Of a stretch of 64,000 nucleotides of DNA, positions 46,587-55,466 are shown in pieces. This stretch comes from DASXAI01 sp963728985 (lineage in GTDB: Bacteria; Actinomycetota; Acidimicrobiia; Acidimicrobiales; Ilumatobacteraceae): assembly GCA_963728985.1 (NCBI GenBank), contig CAVSME010000002.1, forward strand, positions 124,001-188,000, given 5' to 3'. Under the pieces are notes generated by a model that made no database searches, had not been told where the DNA came from, and saw nothing but the letters and a program-made list of their open reading frames with translations. A program made the position numbers and the translations under genes. Position 1 is the stretch's first letter. Each line of letters begins with the position of its first letter.

Positions 46587-47819
46587 GTGAGCACCCCGGC
46601 GCCGATCGACCGCTTCGACCCGTCCGATCCGGCCTTCATCGCCGATCCGTATCCGGTGCTGGCGGCACTGCGCGAAGCGACGCCGATCTTCTACAACGAG
46701 CGCTCCGGGCAGTGGGTGCTCACCCGATTCGCCGACGTCCACTCGACGCTGCGGGACCGCCGCCTCGGCCGGGTGTACACGCATCGCTACACCCACGCCG
46801 AGCTCGGCCGGCCCGAGCCCGATCCGCGCTGGGCGGCATTCGACGAGCACGAGCGCTGGTCGCTGCTGCAACTCGAGCCGCCTGACCACACCCGCATACG
46901 CCGGTTGATCGCCAAGGTGTTCACGCCGACGGCGGCAGCGGCGGTGCGGCCAACAGCGACGGCGCTGGCCGAGGGGCTCCTCGACGACTGCCGGCAGCGC
47001 GGCCGGTTCGACCTCCTCGCCCACTACGCCCAGCCCTACTCCGTGGCCGTGATCTGCTCGCTCCTCGGCGTACCCCGGTCGGACACGCAGCTGCTGCTCG
47101 ACTGGTCCCACGCCATCGTCAAGATGTACGAGCTGACCACCTCCGACGAGCAGCGGGCCGCCGCGACGCGAGCAGCGCGCGAGTTCATGGACTACACGGC
47201 GACGCTCATCGCCACGAAGCGGTCGCGGCCCGACGATCGGCTCGTGGCGGCGCTCGCGACGGTGGAGGACTCCGGTGATCGCCTGAGCGACGCCGAGATC
47301 ATCTCGACCGTCATCGTCTTGCTGAACGCCGGCCACGAAGCCACCGTCAACACCCTTGGCAACGGCATGCGGGCGTTCCTGCTGCACCCGGACCAGTGGC
47401 GGCGGGTGACCAGCGGCGAAGTGGCGGCCCGGGTGGCCATCGAGGAGATGATCCGCTGGGACGCTCCCCTCCAGCTCTTCGAGCGCTGGATCCTGGACGA
47501 CGGCGTCGAGCTGGCCGGCCACGCCCTGAACCGTGGCGACGAGGTGGCCATGCTGTTCGGGTCGGCCAACCGGGATCCCCGCCGGTTCGTCGCCCCCGAC
47601 CACTTCGACGGCGGTCGGGGTGACAGCGCCCACATCGGCTTCGGTGGGGGCATCCACTTCTGCGTCGGCGCGCCGCTGGCCCGCGAGGAGCTCGACGTCT
47701 CCGTCGATGCCCTCGCCCGCCTCGTGCCCGGCATCGAACTGGCGACGACGCCCGCCTACCACCCGACGTTCGTGATCCGCGGGCTCGACGCGCTCGTGCT
47801 CGACGCCGGCAACGGCTAG
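46587..47819 (+). CDS. Cytochrome P450
   Basis: A 410-residue soluble P450. The heme-binding loop is GFGGGIHFCVGAPLAREEL, with the ligand Cys. The I-helix oxygen-activation stretch is LLNAGHEATVNTLGNG, and the K-helix ExxR is in EEMIRWDAPLQLF. It hydroxylates or oxidises an organic substrate with electrons from ferredoxin and a reductase, neither of which is encoded nearby. The start is GTG 46587 (MSTPAPIDRFDPSDPAF). It faces away from the small membrane protein, with only 44 bases between. Confidence 0.95.
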   Translation: MSTPAPIDRFDPSDPAFIADPYPVLAALREATPIFYNERSGQWVLTRFADVHSTLRDRRLGRVYTHRYTHAELGRPEPDPRWAAFDEHERWSLLQLEPPDHTRIRRLIAKVFTPTAAAAVRPTATALAEGLLDDCRQRGRFDLLAHYAQPYSVAVICSLLGVPRSDTQLLLDWSHAIVKMYELTTSDEQRAAATRAAREFMDYTATLIATKRSRPDDRLVAALATVEDSGDRLSDAEIISTVIVLLNAGHEATVNTLGNGMRAFLLHPDQWRRVTSGEVAARVAIEEMIRWDAPLQLFERWILDDGVELAGHALNRGDEVAMLFGSANRDPRRFVAPDHFDGGRGDSAHIGFGGGIHFCVGAPLAREELDVSVDALARLVPGIELATTPAYHPTFVIRGLDALVLDAGNG

Positions 47820-47848
47820 CGCGAGGGCGATCCGGGTTACCTGGCGGG

Positions 47849-49010
47849 GTGGCCGCCGTCGCTGTGACCCTCCTCGTGGTCGGCGTGTCCGGCTCGATCG
47901 CCCGGCCGTGGCGGCTGCCGGCGTGGATCTTCCCCGTCGCCGCTGCGGTGCTGGCCCTCGCCCTCGGCGCACTGGCGCCAGGCGACGCGTGGGACGCCAT
48001 CCGTCCACTCGTCGAACCCGTCGCCTTCCTGCTGCTGGCCGTGCCCCTCGCCGTGTTGCTCGACGACCTCGGCGTCTTCACCGCGGCCGCCCGCCTCGCC
48101 GCCGGGCGCCACCTCTGCACCGGCATGTGGATCGTGAGCGCGGTCGCCGTCGCCGTGCTCAACCTCGACGCCGCCGTCGTGCTGTGCACACCGCTGGCCG
48201 TCACCGTGGCCCGGCGCTGGCAGATCGATCCGGTAGCGCTGGCCTTCCAGCCGGTGCTGCTGGCCTTGCCTCGCGTCGTCGGCGCTCCCCGTCTCCAACC
48301 TCACGAACCTCATCGCCATCGCCGAGGGGCGCCTCGACGCCGGCACGCTCGTGCTCCATCTCGGCCTTCCCACCCTTGCCGCCGTGGCCGTGGGTTACGA
48401 CGGATGGCGGGTCGCCTTCCGGCGCCGGGCGTTGCGACCGGTCCCGCCGGCCACCGAGGAGCGGCCGTCGACGCGAGCCTTGATCATCGGTCTCGTAGTA
48501 CTAGCGGTGCTCCTGGCCGGGTTCCTGTCGGGGCGCCTCCTCGGCATCGAGCCGTGGACGGTGGTGGCCGCGGTCGACGTGGCGTTGATCGGCATGACCC
48601 GGACGGTGCCGTGGCGTTCGATCCCGTGGGGCACGGCCGCCGTGGCCGCCGGCTTGGCCATCGTGGCGGCGGCGGCGGCCCAGCGCGCCGGCATGGCCAG
48701 CTGGCTCGTCGCCGACGGCACCTGGGGCCAGGCCCTCCGGGGGGCAGCGGCGGCCAACGTGCTGAACAACCTGCCCGCCTTCCTGGTGGCGCTGCCCCAC
48801 GTGCGCGCCACCGACGACGTCCTGGCCCTCCTGTTCGGGGTGAACGCCGGCCCCACGATCTTGGTGACCGGATCGCTCGCCGGTCTGCTGTGGCTGGACG
48901 CGGCGCGCCGCCACGGGCTGGCCGTCGGCGGGCGCGACTACGCCCGGGTCGGGCTGGTGGCCGGTGTCCCCGCGCTCGTCGCCGGCGTCGCCGTGCTCGC
49001 GCTCGTGTGA
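47849..49010 (+). pseudogene. ArsB/SLC13-type membrane permease interrupted by one frameshift
   Basis: From 47849 the N-terminal helices run LLLAVPLAVLLDDLGVFTAA, WIVSAVAVAVLNLDAAVVLC to PVLLA near 48262. The continuing part is in the next frame: ASSALPVSNLTNLIAIAEGR, LHLGLPTLAAVAVGYDGWRV and NVLNNLPAFLVALPHV, ending at 49010. One extra T in GGCCTTGCC (48262-48268) would explain the break. The PVSNLTNLI and NVLNNLP pair are mirror-image hairpins typical of ArsB/NhaD-like ion transporters. An intact protein would be about 386 residues. A sequence error is likely. Confidence 0.75.
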
Positions 49011-49040
49011 GCCGTTCGGGCCGTTCGTAGACTGCCCGTC

Positions 49041-49451
49041 GTGGCCGAGACGACCCTGTACGAGGCCGCCGGCGGGCTGCCCTTCTTCACCGCGCTGGTC
49101 GATCACTTCTACGACGGCGTCGCCGCCGACCCCGAGCTGCTCGCCTTGTATCCCGCGCCCGACGACCTCGCACCGGCGCGGCGGCGGCTGACCCTGTTCC
49201 TGGCGCAGTACTGGGGCGGCCCCACGACCTACAGCGACGAGCGCGGCCACCCCCGGCTGCGGGCCCGGCACCTGCCGTTCACCATCGGCGACGCCGAGCG
49301 CGACCGCTGGATGCTCCACATGCGTGCCGCCGTCGCCGCCATGGACCCGCCGCCCGACATCGCCGAGGCCCTGCTGTCGTACTTCACCGCTGCCGCCGAC
49401 GCCATGCGCAACACCGGGCTCACCATCACGATGCCCGGCCACGTCAGCTGA
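49041..49451 (+). CDS. Group II truncated hemoglobin (GlbO-like)
   Basis: A 136-residue truncated globin. Features include AGGLPFFTALVDHFYDGVAA, with Phe-Tyr at the B helix, PARRRLTLFLAQYWGG at the E helix, RARHLPFTIGDAERDRWMLH with the proximal His and the conserved G8 Trp, and MRNTGLTITMPGHVS at the end. It binds oxygen or NO at heme and usually helps in NO or peroxide defence. It is followed by a convergent short membrane-protein gene. Start GTG 49041 has no better upstream alternative. Confidence 0.92.
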   Translation: MAETTLYEAAGGLPFFTALVDHFYDGVAADPELLALYPAPDDLAPARRRLTLFLAQYWGGPTTYSDERGHPRLRARHLPFTIGDAERDRWMLHMRAAVAAMDPPPDIAEALLSYFTAAADAMRNTGLTITMPGHVS

Positions 49452-49665
49452 GCAAGCTGCCCAGGGCCCACACCGCGGCGATGAGCCCGATGAAGGCCAT
49501 GATGAGGCTGCGCCCGGTCGGTGCGCGGCGCAGCTCCCCGTCCTTCGGCCTGACCGGCGGCTTGGCCAGGGCCATGACGTTGCCGACGAGGAGCGCACCG
49601 CCGAGGGCGAGCACCAGCAGAGGCAGCAGGTCTTCACCGAGGAAGGGCGTCTCGGCCAACAGCAC
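49444..49665 (-). CDS. Small two-helix membrane protein
   Basis: A 73-residue protein from GTG 49665, preceded by GGGAGC. It has one helix near the N-terminus (LLPLLVLALGGALLVGNVMA), then a basic loop, KPPVRPKDGELRRAPTGR, and a second helix (LIMAFIGLIAAVWALGSLL). The two helices with a positive loop suggest both ends lie outside. It overlaps the globin gene's 3' end by eight bases on the other strand. Function unknown. Confidence 0.6.
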   Translation of the reverse strand: MLLAETPFLGEDLLPLLVLALGGALLVGNVMALAKPPVRPKDGELRRAPTGRSLIMAFIGLIAAVWALGSLLS

Positions 49666-49672
49666 GCTCCCA

Positions 49673-50070
49673 TGATGCCCGGCGCCGGCTCGGCCGCCAC
49701 AGCAGCGCGGCGCGACACTGGCACGATGCTCGGCGAGGCCGAGGCCGTTCCCGGCGATGCCGCCAAGATCGACGTCGTCCACGCCTACGCCGACGCCCTG
49801 GGCGCCACCAACGACGAGGTGCGCCAGCTGACCGAGGCCGCCGCCCGCCAGCTGCAGTGGGTCACTGCCGACATGCTCCGCGCCGAGGTCCTTGCCGGTG
49901 ATGCTGAGCATGTTCTCGCGCGGCGCGGTCCGCTACGTGCGTTCCAGCCTGGTCTTGAGGCGCTCGAGGCGGCGGTCCCACTGGGCGCCGGCGGCCACCA
50001 GCCAACCCACGGCGGGCCCGAGCGGATCGGGCGTGGCCGCGTACCGCACCTCCCGGCCGTGACGTTCTGA
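49673..50070 (+). CDS. Possible small helical protein, doubtful
   Basis: An ATG at 49673 opens a frame with the helical segment VVHAYADALGATNDEVRQLT, then AARQLQWVTADMLRAEVL. After about residue 85 it becomes unlike a real protein and enters the opposite-strand ArsR gene. Only the first 85 residues look plausible. I list it as doubtful. Confidence 0.2.
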
Positions 50071-50253
50071 CGTCACCAGACCGGCCTCGGCCAGCACCTG
50101 GAGGTGCTTGACGACGGCCTGGCGGGTCACGGGCAGGCCGGCCACGAGGTTGGTCGCGGTGTCGGGCCCGGTGGCCACGAGCCGCTCCAGCAGGCCACGC
50201 CGGGTGGGGTCGGCCAGCGCCCCGAACACCCCGTCGAGGTCGGGGCGGCTCAC
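49933..50253 (-). CDS. ArsR-family transcriptional regulator
   Basis: A 106-residue winged-helix regulator. The conserved part is VFGALADPTRRGLLERLVAT, LPVTRQAVVKHLQVLAEAGL (recognition helix) and VTSERHGREVRYA (wing). It starts at GTG 50253, which overlaps the stop of the SRPBCC gene (GTGA). This is the common ArsR/AHSA1 pair, here in the order SRPBCC then ArsR. It has no Cys metal-site pair in the alpha-3 helix, so it is probably not a metal sensor. It should control the pair and perhaps the divergent clpP. Confidence 0.88.
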   Translation of the reverse strand: MSRPDLDGVFGALADPTRRGLLERLVATGPDTATNLVAGLPVTRQAVVKHLQVLAEAGLVTSERHGREVRYAATPDPLGPAVGWLVAAGAQWDRRLERLKTRLERT

Positions 50254-50690
50254 ACCAGCGCGACAGCGCCGAGCCGCAGCAACAGCACGTCGAGCCGCCA
50301 CATCCACGCCGTGCGCGCCGCCTCGGCGGCGGCCCGCATGCTGGCTGTCGAGACCCGGGGGCCGGCAACGGCGAGGCGCTCGGTCACGACGAGGCGGGTG
50401 CCCGAGCCCGTCGGGGCCACGACGAACGTGACCACGCTGGCTCCGGCCGTCGGGTCGTCGCCCTCGGGCCACCACCGCAGCACGAGCCGCTCGCCGGCGT
50501 GCACCTGGTCGACGACGGCCCGCCGCACCAGTCCCTCGTCGTCGACGAACCGGCCGAGACCGCCGGGCTGGAGGTCGAGCTCGGCTTCCTGACCGAACCA
50601 CGCCGCCAGCTCCTCGGCATCGGTGATGGCCCGCCAGACGTCGTCCGGGGCGGCGTCCAGGTCCACGCTGCGTTCCACGACAGGATCCAT
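50250..50690 (-). CDS. SRPBCC (AHSA1/START-like) domain protein
   Basis: A 146-residue helix-grip-fold protein of the AHSA1 type (VERSVDLDAAPDDVWRAITD, AAWFGQEAELDLQPGGLGR, LVLRWWPEGDDPTAGASVVT). Such proteins bind hydrophobic ligands in a central cavity. It is co-transcribed with the ArsR gene and is divergent from clpP. The exact ligand is unknown. Confidence 0.87.
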   Translation of the reverse strand: MDPVVERSVDLDAAPDDVWRAITDAEELAAWFGQEAELDLQPGGLGRFVDDEGLVRRAVVDQVHAGERLVLRWWPEGDDPTAGASVVTFVVAPTGSGTRLVVTERLAVAGPRVSTASMRAAAEAARTAWMWRLDVLLLRLGAVALV

Positions 50691-50703
50691 GCCGCAACTC
50701 TAT

Positions 50704-50747
50704 GGTTGCGAATCGACCGCTGCTCGCCATAACCTCATCTGCAACCA
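50704..50747. promoter_or_regulatory. Inverted GGTTGC/GCAACC elements in the SRPBCC-clpP intergenic gap
   Basis: GGTTGC at 50704-50709 is complementary to GCAACC at 50742-50747. They lie in the gap between the divergent SRPBCC-ArsR operon and clpP, where an ArsR dimer would bind. Six-base arms are short, so this is tentative. Confidence 0.3.
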
Positions 50748-51365
50748 ATGGCTTGCACGAACGAGGAGGCCGCCGTGTCCGTCCTGATCCCCACCGTCGT
50801 CGAATCGACCCCCCGAGGGGAGCGTCTCACCGACCTGTACTCCCGGCTCCTGGGCGCGAGGATCATCTTCCTCGGCACGGCCATCGACGACACCTCGGCC
50901 AACCTCATCGTGGCCCAGCTCTTGCACCTCGCCGCCGACCATCCGAGCCGGGACATCAACCTGTACATCAACTCCCCCGGTGGCGACATGACCGGCCTGT
51001 TCGCCATCTACGACACGATGTGCTCGATCCGCCCCGACGTGGCCACCACCTGCGTCGGCCAGGCGGCGTCGGCGGCGGCGGTGTTGCTGGCCGCTGGCGC
51101 GCCGGGGAAGCGCTTCGTCCTGCCCAACGCCCGGGTGCTCATCCACCAGCCCCACGGCGGCGCGCAGGGTCAGTCGACCGACCTGGAGCGCTGGGTGGCC
51201 GAGTTCGTGGAGATGCGCCGCCGCATGGTGGACATCCTGGTGGAGCGCACCGGCCAATCCGAGGAGCGCATCGTGACCGACATCGACCGCGACTACATCC
51301 TGCGGGGCGACGACGTCATCGCCTACGGCTTGGCCGACCAGGTGCTGCGCGAGCCGGTCGTCTGA
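50748..51365 (+). CDS. clpP: ATP-dependent Clp protease proteolytic subunit
   Basis: A 205-residue ClpP. The catalytic triad is Ser108 (VGQAASAAAVLL), His133 (VLIHQPHGGAQ) and Asp180 or Asp182 (VTDIDRDYIL). The oxyanion strand is YINSPGGDMTG. The residue after the active Ser is Ala instead of the usual Met. It forms a tetradecamer fed by ClpX, ClpC or ClpA. No chaperone or second clpP is nearby, so it is an extra, orphan copy. A later GTG at 50781 could be the true start. Confidence 0.92.
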   Translation: MACTNEEAAVSVLIPTVVESTPRGERLTDLYSRLLGARIIFLGTAIDDTSANLIVAQLLHLAADHPSRDINLYINSPGGDMTGLFAIYDTMCSIRPDVATTCVGQAASAAAVLLAAGAPGKRFVLPNARVLIHQPHGGAQGQSTDLERWVAEFVEMRRRMVDILVERTGQSEERIVTDIDRDYILRGDDVIAYGLADQVLREPVV

Positions 51366-51372
51366 CCCCGGC

Positions 51373-51478
51373 CTAGGAGACTGCTGAAATGCCAGGCATC
51401 GCCGGCTCGTCGTGCGCGAACGCCATGATGCGGGTGCCGGGCTCGCCGCCGATGAGCCGTACCTCAGCAACCTCCTAG
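51373..51478. repeat. 106-bp segment with 15-bp imperfect terminal inverted repeats
   Basis: CTAGGAGACTGCTGA (51373-51387) and TCAGCAACCTCCTAG (51464-51478) are inverted repeats with 13 of 15 matches. The minus strand between them encodes LIGGEPGTRIMAFAHDEPAM followed by a stop, which looks like the end of a former gene. It could be a remnant of an insertion sequence or a miniature element. Confidence 0.4.
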
Positions 51479-51488
51479 CGTCGCCGCC

Positions 51489-51761
51489 GTGGTGGTGCGG
51501 CGACGGGTCCTGGTCTCGGGGCGGGTGCAGGGCGTGTGGTTCCGCGAGTCGTGCCGGGAACAGGCCGACGCCGCCGGGGTGAGCGGCTGGGTCCGCAACC
51601 GCAACGACCGCCGGGTGGAGGCGGTGTTCGAGGGCGAGGCCGACGCCGTGCTCGCCATGGTGACGTGGTGTCGCCTCGGGCCGCCCCGGGCGGCGGTCAC
51701 CGGGGTCGAGGTCACCGACGAGGAGCCGACGGGCGAGTCCGGCTTCCGGGTCAGCCGCTGA
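51489..51761 (+). CDS. Acylphosphatase
   Basis: A 90-residue acylphosphatase, which hydrolyses carboxyl-phosphate mixed anhydrides. The signature GRVQGVWFRESC includes the catalytic Arg19. GWVRNRNDRRVEAVFEG includes Asn37, the second catalytic residue. It starts at GTG 51489. It is adjacent to the 106-bp inverted-repeat segment and convergent with an L,D-transpeptidase gene, overlapping it by 11 bases. Confidence 0.94.
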   Translation: MVVRRRVLVSGRVQGVWFRESCREQADAAGVSGWVRNRNDRRVEAVFEGEADAVLAMVTWCRLGPPRAAVTGVEVTDEEPTGESGFRVSR

Positions 51762-52458
51762 GCAGCTGGTCGTCGGTGCCGATGGCGATCTTCGGGTGCT
51801 TGGCCGGATCGAGCCACCGCATGATGGCCACCAGGCGGTCGAGGTCGATGGCCACGCAACCCGACGTGGGGTTCTCGTTCCACACGTGGAGGAAGATGGC
51901 GCTGCCGCGGCGGGGCACGACCGGCGTGCGGTTGTAGTCGATGACCACGGCGTGGCGGTACGACGTCGGCATCGTCCAGAGCTTCTCGGCGTAGCCGAAG
52001 CGGCCGTTGGGCGGGCCGCTCTGCCAGGTGTTGTAGTAGGCGGAGTTGGAGTCGCCCACCCAGTAGTCCTGGTCGTGGACGGCGCGGTAGGGCAGCCCCG
52101 AACCCGGGTCGGGTCCGTTGCCGAAGGCCTCGGTCAGCGTGAACGTGCCCGCCGGGGTGGTGCCGTCGCCCTCCCACCGATCGGCGGAGACGCCGCTGCG
52201 CCCGACGCGGGCGCTGATCGGCTCGGACGTCGGGACCCACCGACCGCCCTCGCGGTCGAAGGCCTGGAGCTGGGCCCAGGTGTCCGTGGCAGACGCCGAC
52301 TCGACCACGATGAGCTGGCCGGCGCCGCCCTCGTCGCCCAGGCGGTCGACGACCTGGAGGTGCGGGATCATGCGCTCCGCCGGCGCCGACGGTGTGACGC
52401 CGCTCAGCGAGGCGAGCACGAAGGCCATGATCGCGGCGACGAGCCCCACCGGGGTCAT
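51751..52458 (-). CDS. L,D-transpeptidase-like secreted protein
   Basis: A 235-residue exported protein with a signal peptide (VGLVAAIMAFVLASLSG). The YkuD-type core ends in FLHVWNENPTSGCVAIDL, where His and the SGC cysteine are the catalytic residues. The upstream region TTPAGTFTLTEAFGNGPDPG fits a peptidoglycan substrate or self-processing fold. Such enzymes make 3-3 cross-links in the cell wall. Downstream of it, 15 bases on, is the 3' end of dnaB. Confidence 0.82.
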   Translation of the reverse strand: MTPVGLVAAIMAFVLASLSGVTPSAPAERMIPHLQVVDRLGDEGGAGQLIVVESASATDTWAQLQAFDREGGRWVPTSEPISARVGRSGVSADRWEGDGTTPAGTFTLTEAFGNGPDPGSGLPYRAVHDQDYWVGDSNSAYYNTWQSGPPNGRFGYAEKLWTMPTSYRHAVVIDYNRTPVVPRRGSAIFLHVWNENPTSGCVAIDLDRLVAIMRWLDPAKHPKIAIGTDDQLLSG

Positions 52459-52473
52459 GCTGTCACGTCCCGG

Positions 52474-54838
52474 TCAGAGACCCCGGGCGGCGTTGTCGAA
52501 GCGGGTGTAGGGGCCCAGGAAGACGAGCCGTTTGCTGCCGATGGGCCCATTGCGCTGCTTGGCCACGATGATCTCGGCCACGCCCCGCTCGGTCGACTCC
52601 TGGTTGTAGACCTCGTCGCGGTAGATGAACATGACGACGTCGGCGTCCTGCTCGATCGAGCCCGACTCCCGCAGGTCCGACAGCATCGGCCGCTTGTCGG
52701 CCCTGCTCTCCAGGTTCCGGGACAGCTGCGACAAGGCGATGACCGGCACGTTGAGCTCGCGGGCCAGGATCTTCAGGCCCCGGCTGATCTCCGACACCTC
52801 GACCTGGCGGCTCTCGGCCGACGTGCGGCCCGTCATGAGCTGGAGGTAGTCGACCACGATCAGGCCGAGCTTGGGGTAGCGCTGGGCCAGGCGACGGGCC
52901 TTGGCCCGGATCTCCATGACGGTCACGTTCGGGTTGTCGTCGATGTACAGGGGTACTTCGAGGCGCCCGATGGCCCGGCCGATCTTCGACCAGTCCTGCT
53001 CCGACAGGCGGCCGGTGCGCATCTTCTGCGAGTCGACCCGAGCTTCCGCCGACAGGATGCGCAACGTCAGCTCGGCGTGGCCCATCTCCAACGAGAAGAA
53101 CAGGACGGGCAGGGCTGCCTCCACGGCGACGTGGGCGGCGATGCCGAGGGCGAAGGACGTGTTGTGCACCACGATGTCGGCGGCCACGAAGTTGGCCAGA
53201 CCGGGGACGGTGAGGTCGTAGACCTGCTCCTCGCCGCGCGTGGTGATCGAGACGACCTCGTCCCAGCACACATCGGGGCGGATGGCGTCGCGAGGCGGCT
53301 CGCCCCCGTCCCCGCCGGCGGCACCAGTGCGGGACGGTGTGCGCCCGGCGGCGGCCAGGGCACGGATGGGCACGCCGAGACGGACAGCGGCGTCGACATC
53401 GACGGCGTGAGCGCTGGCCGGCTCCACGACGAGGGCGTGCACGGTGCGCTCGGCCCCCCGGTGCTGGTCACGCACGACGTGGCGGGAGGTGACCACCCCG
53501 AAGCGCAGGAGCAGGTGCTGGACCGAGCACACCAAGGCCTCGGATCGGGCCACGAACGACACCCGCCGCTGGTGAGCGGGGCGGACCTGGCGATTGGATT
53601 CGAGCAACCGCTCGAGGAACCGCAGGAGCTGCCCGCGGGGCAGGCGGGTGACCGCCGGGGGCAGGGCCACGGTGCGGTCGTCGGCGTGGAACAGGCCGTG
53701 GCGGCGCAGGAGGGCGAGGCCGTCGAGGTCCATCGAGCGGCAGCGCAGCACGGCCTCGTCGCGCCGCTGCGCCTCGGTGCCCCGCAGGCCGCCGTCGCCC
53801 AGGTAGTGGGCCAGGAGCAACACCTCGCCGCCACCCAGCGGCTGGTGCCCGAAGTACGGTAACCGCGCCGCCACGGCGATGCGGGCGCCGACGGCCAGCT
53901 CGGCCAGGGGGCGCCAGCCGTGATCGGTCAGGAACGGGTGGGCAGCGGTGGTGCGCACCACGCGACCCAGGCGGGTGACCACCTCGAACACCGGCCGGTG
54001 CCCGTCGTCGACGAAGGCCGACGGCGTGGTGACCTGGAAGCAGCCCTGGCGGTCGAGCGACACGACCTGCACCCAGTCGCCGGCCGTCCCTCGTTGGTGC
54101 AGCACCTCGGCGGTGACCAGCTCGCCCGTGGCGGGGTCCAGCACGAGCGTGTCGGCGGCGACGCACTTGCCCATCGACGGGCGGGCGCCCACCACGTTCA
54201 GCGTGGACGGCTGCAACCCGGTCAGCAGTTCGTCCAGGTCGGTGAAGCCCGTGGGCGTGCCGGTCACGGCGATCCCGTGCTCGTAGCGAGACTCGAGATC
54301 GTTCAAGGCCAGCGGCAGCAGATCGCCGATCGCCATGGTCCGATCACTTACCCGATGCTCGGCGATCTCGAACACCTTTGTTTCCGCCTCGTCGAGCACC
54401 TTCACGACGTCGTCTGGCTCGTCGTAGGCCAGCTCAGCCAACTCCGAGGCCACGCCGATGAGACGGCGCAGGAGGGCGGTGTCCTGGACGATCCGGGCGT
54501 AGCGGGCGGCGTTCGAGATGGCCGGCGTGGCCGCCTGGAGGTCGAGCAGCGTCGTCGGGCCGCCCATCTCGTCGAGGAGGCCGTTGCGGCGGAGCTCCTC
54601 GGCCACGGTGACGGCATCGACCGGCTCGCCGGCGCTGGCCAGCACCCGGATGGCCTCGTAGACGTGCTGGTGGGCGGGCTTGTAGAAGTCCGACGCGCTC
54701 GATGCCCGTCTCGGCCACCGCCGTGAGCGCATCGCGCGAGAGCAGGAGGGCGCCCAGCAGCGATGCCTCGGCATCAAGGTTGTGCGGCGGCACGCGGGTC
54801 GCCGAGCGCTTCCGCCTGCCGTCGCTCGCCTCGGACAT
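52474..54838 (-). pseudogene. dnaB: Replicative DNA helicase DnaB with intein; N-terminus separated by a frameshift
   Basis: The C-terminal part (from 54700 down to 52474) has the N-domain helix FYKPAHQHVYEAIRVLASAG and the RecA core. An intein interrupts its P-loop, GARPSMGK/TSFALGIA. Then follow LIVVDYLQLMTG, VPVIALSQLSRNLESR and SGSIEQDADVVMFIYRD. The first 50 residues, MSEASDGRRKRSATRVPPHN, then AEASLLGALLLSRDALTAVA, lie in another frame from ATG 54838. A one-base shift near 54690-54705 joins them. DnaB is normally essential, so a sequence error is more likely than decay. Spliced length would be about 450 residues. The gene follows rplI, as in mycobacteria. Confidence 0.9.
53161..54165 (-). 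other. Intein in the DnaB P-loop (335 residues)
   Basis: The intein starts with Cys right after the P-loop Lys (GK/CVAADTLVLDPATGE) and ends with HN before Thr (IVVHN/TSF). Splicing motifs are A (CVAADTLVLD), B (RTTAAHPFLTDHGW), F (EEQVYDLTVPGLANFVAADI) and G (VVHN). The middle part has one homing-endonuclease dodecapeptide (LAHYLGDGGLRG). The second one, near FLERLLESNRQV, lacks the acidic Gly-containing core, so the endonuclease may be inactive. Splicing is needed to rebuild the ATP-binding loop. Confidence 0.9.
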
Positions 54839-54865
54839 GAGACCGACACCTTGTCGTCGCGGTTC

Positions 54866-54996
54866 TGTGGGGAACCAGTGGTCGGAACCTGTGTTTTTCG
54901 GCCGCTGGGCTGTGGACGACCTGTTGACGAGGCCGGCTTGCCTGGGGACGGTCATCAACGGGCCACCTCCCCGCTGGGGACAGTGCCTGTGGACGA
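54866..54996. promoter_or_regulatory. Cluster of DnaA-box-like 9-mers between dnaB and rplI
   Basis: TGTGGGGAA (54866), TGTGGACGA (54911), TGTTGACGA (54922) and TGTGGACGA (54988) are close to the complement of the actinobacterial DnaA box TTGTCCACA. They lie in 130 bases just upstream of dnaB, where DnaA could control dnaB transcription. A role as origin is less likely, because there is no AT-rich unwinding region. Confidence 0.4.
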
Positions 54997-55010
54997 CCGG
55001 CCGTCAGCGG

Positions 55011-55466
55011 TCAGCTGGCGACGACCTCGACCGTCACCGGGAACTCGACGTCCGGATGCAGCCGGACGGCGACCGAGTGGGTGCCGAGGCTCTTGATCGG
55101 GTCGCTGAGCAGGAGCTTCCGCCGATCGAGCTCGATGCCGGCCTGGTCGGCCACGGCGTCCACGACGTCGGCCGGGGTGACCGAGCCGAACAGGCGGCCC
55201 TCGGAACCGGCCTTGGCCGAGATGGTGATGACCTTGGGCACGAGCCGCCGGGCCACCTCCTCGGCTGCCGACCGGTCCTGCGCGTCGCGCAGATCCCGGG
55301 CTCGGCGCATGGCCGCCGCCTGGGAGACCGCCCCGTCGGTGGCCACCATGGCCAGCTGCTTGGGCAGGAGGTAGTTGCGGGCGTAGCCGCTCGACACCTC
55401 GCAGATGTCGCCCCGCTTGCCCACGCTGGGCACGTCCTGGCGCAAGATGACCTTCACCGCGCTCAC
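55011..55466 (-). CDS. rplI: 50S ribosomal protein L9
   Basis: A 151-residue L9. The N-terminal domain has VILRQDVPSVGKRGDICEVS and GYARNYLLPKQLA, the classical L9 signature. A long connecting helix follows (AAAMRRARDLRDAQDRSAAE). The C-terminal domain contains FGSVTPADVVDAVADQAGIE and LGTHSVAVRLHPDVEF. It starts in the ATG that overlaps the rpsR stop, in the rpsF-ssb-rpsR-rplI operon. Confidence 0.97.
   Translation of the reverse strand: MSAVKVILRQDVPSVGKRGDICEVSSGYARNYLLPKQLAMVATDGAVSQAAAMRRARDLRDAQDRSAAEEVARRLVPKVITISAKAGSEGRLFGSVTPADVVDAVADQAGIELDRRKLLLSDPIKSLGTHSVAVRLHPDVEFPVTVEVVAS

Noticed and set aside
54839..55010. Chromosomal origin of replication between dnaB and rplI
   Set aside because: There are DnaA-box-like 9-mers but no AT-rich unwinding region and no dnaA/dnaN; a regulatory cluster is the more modest reading.
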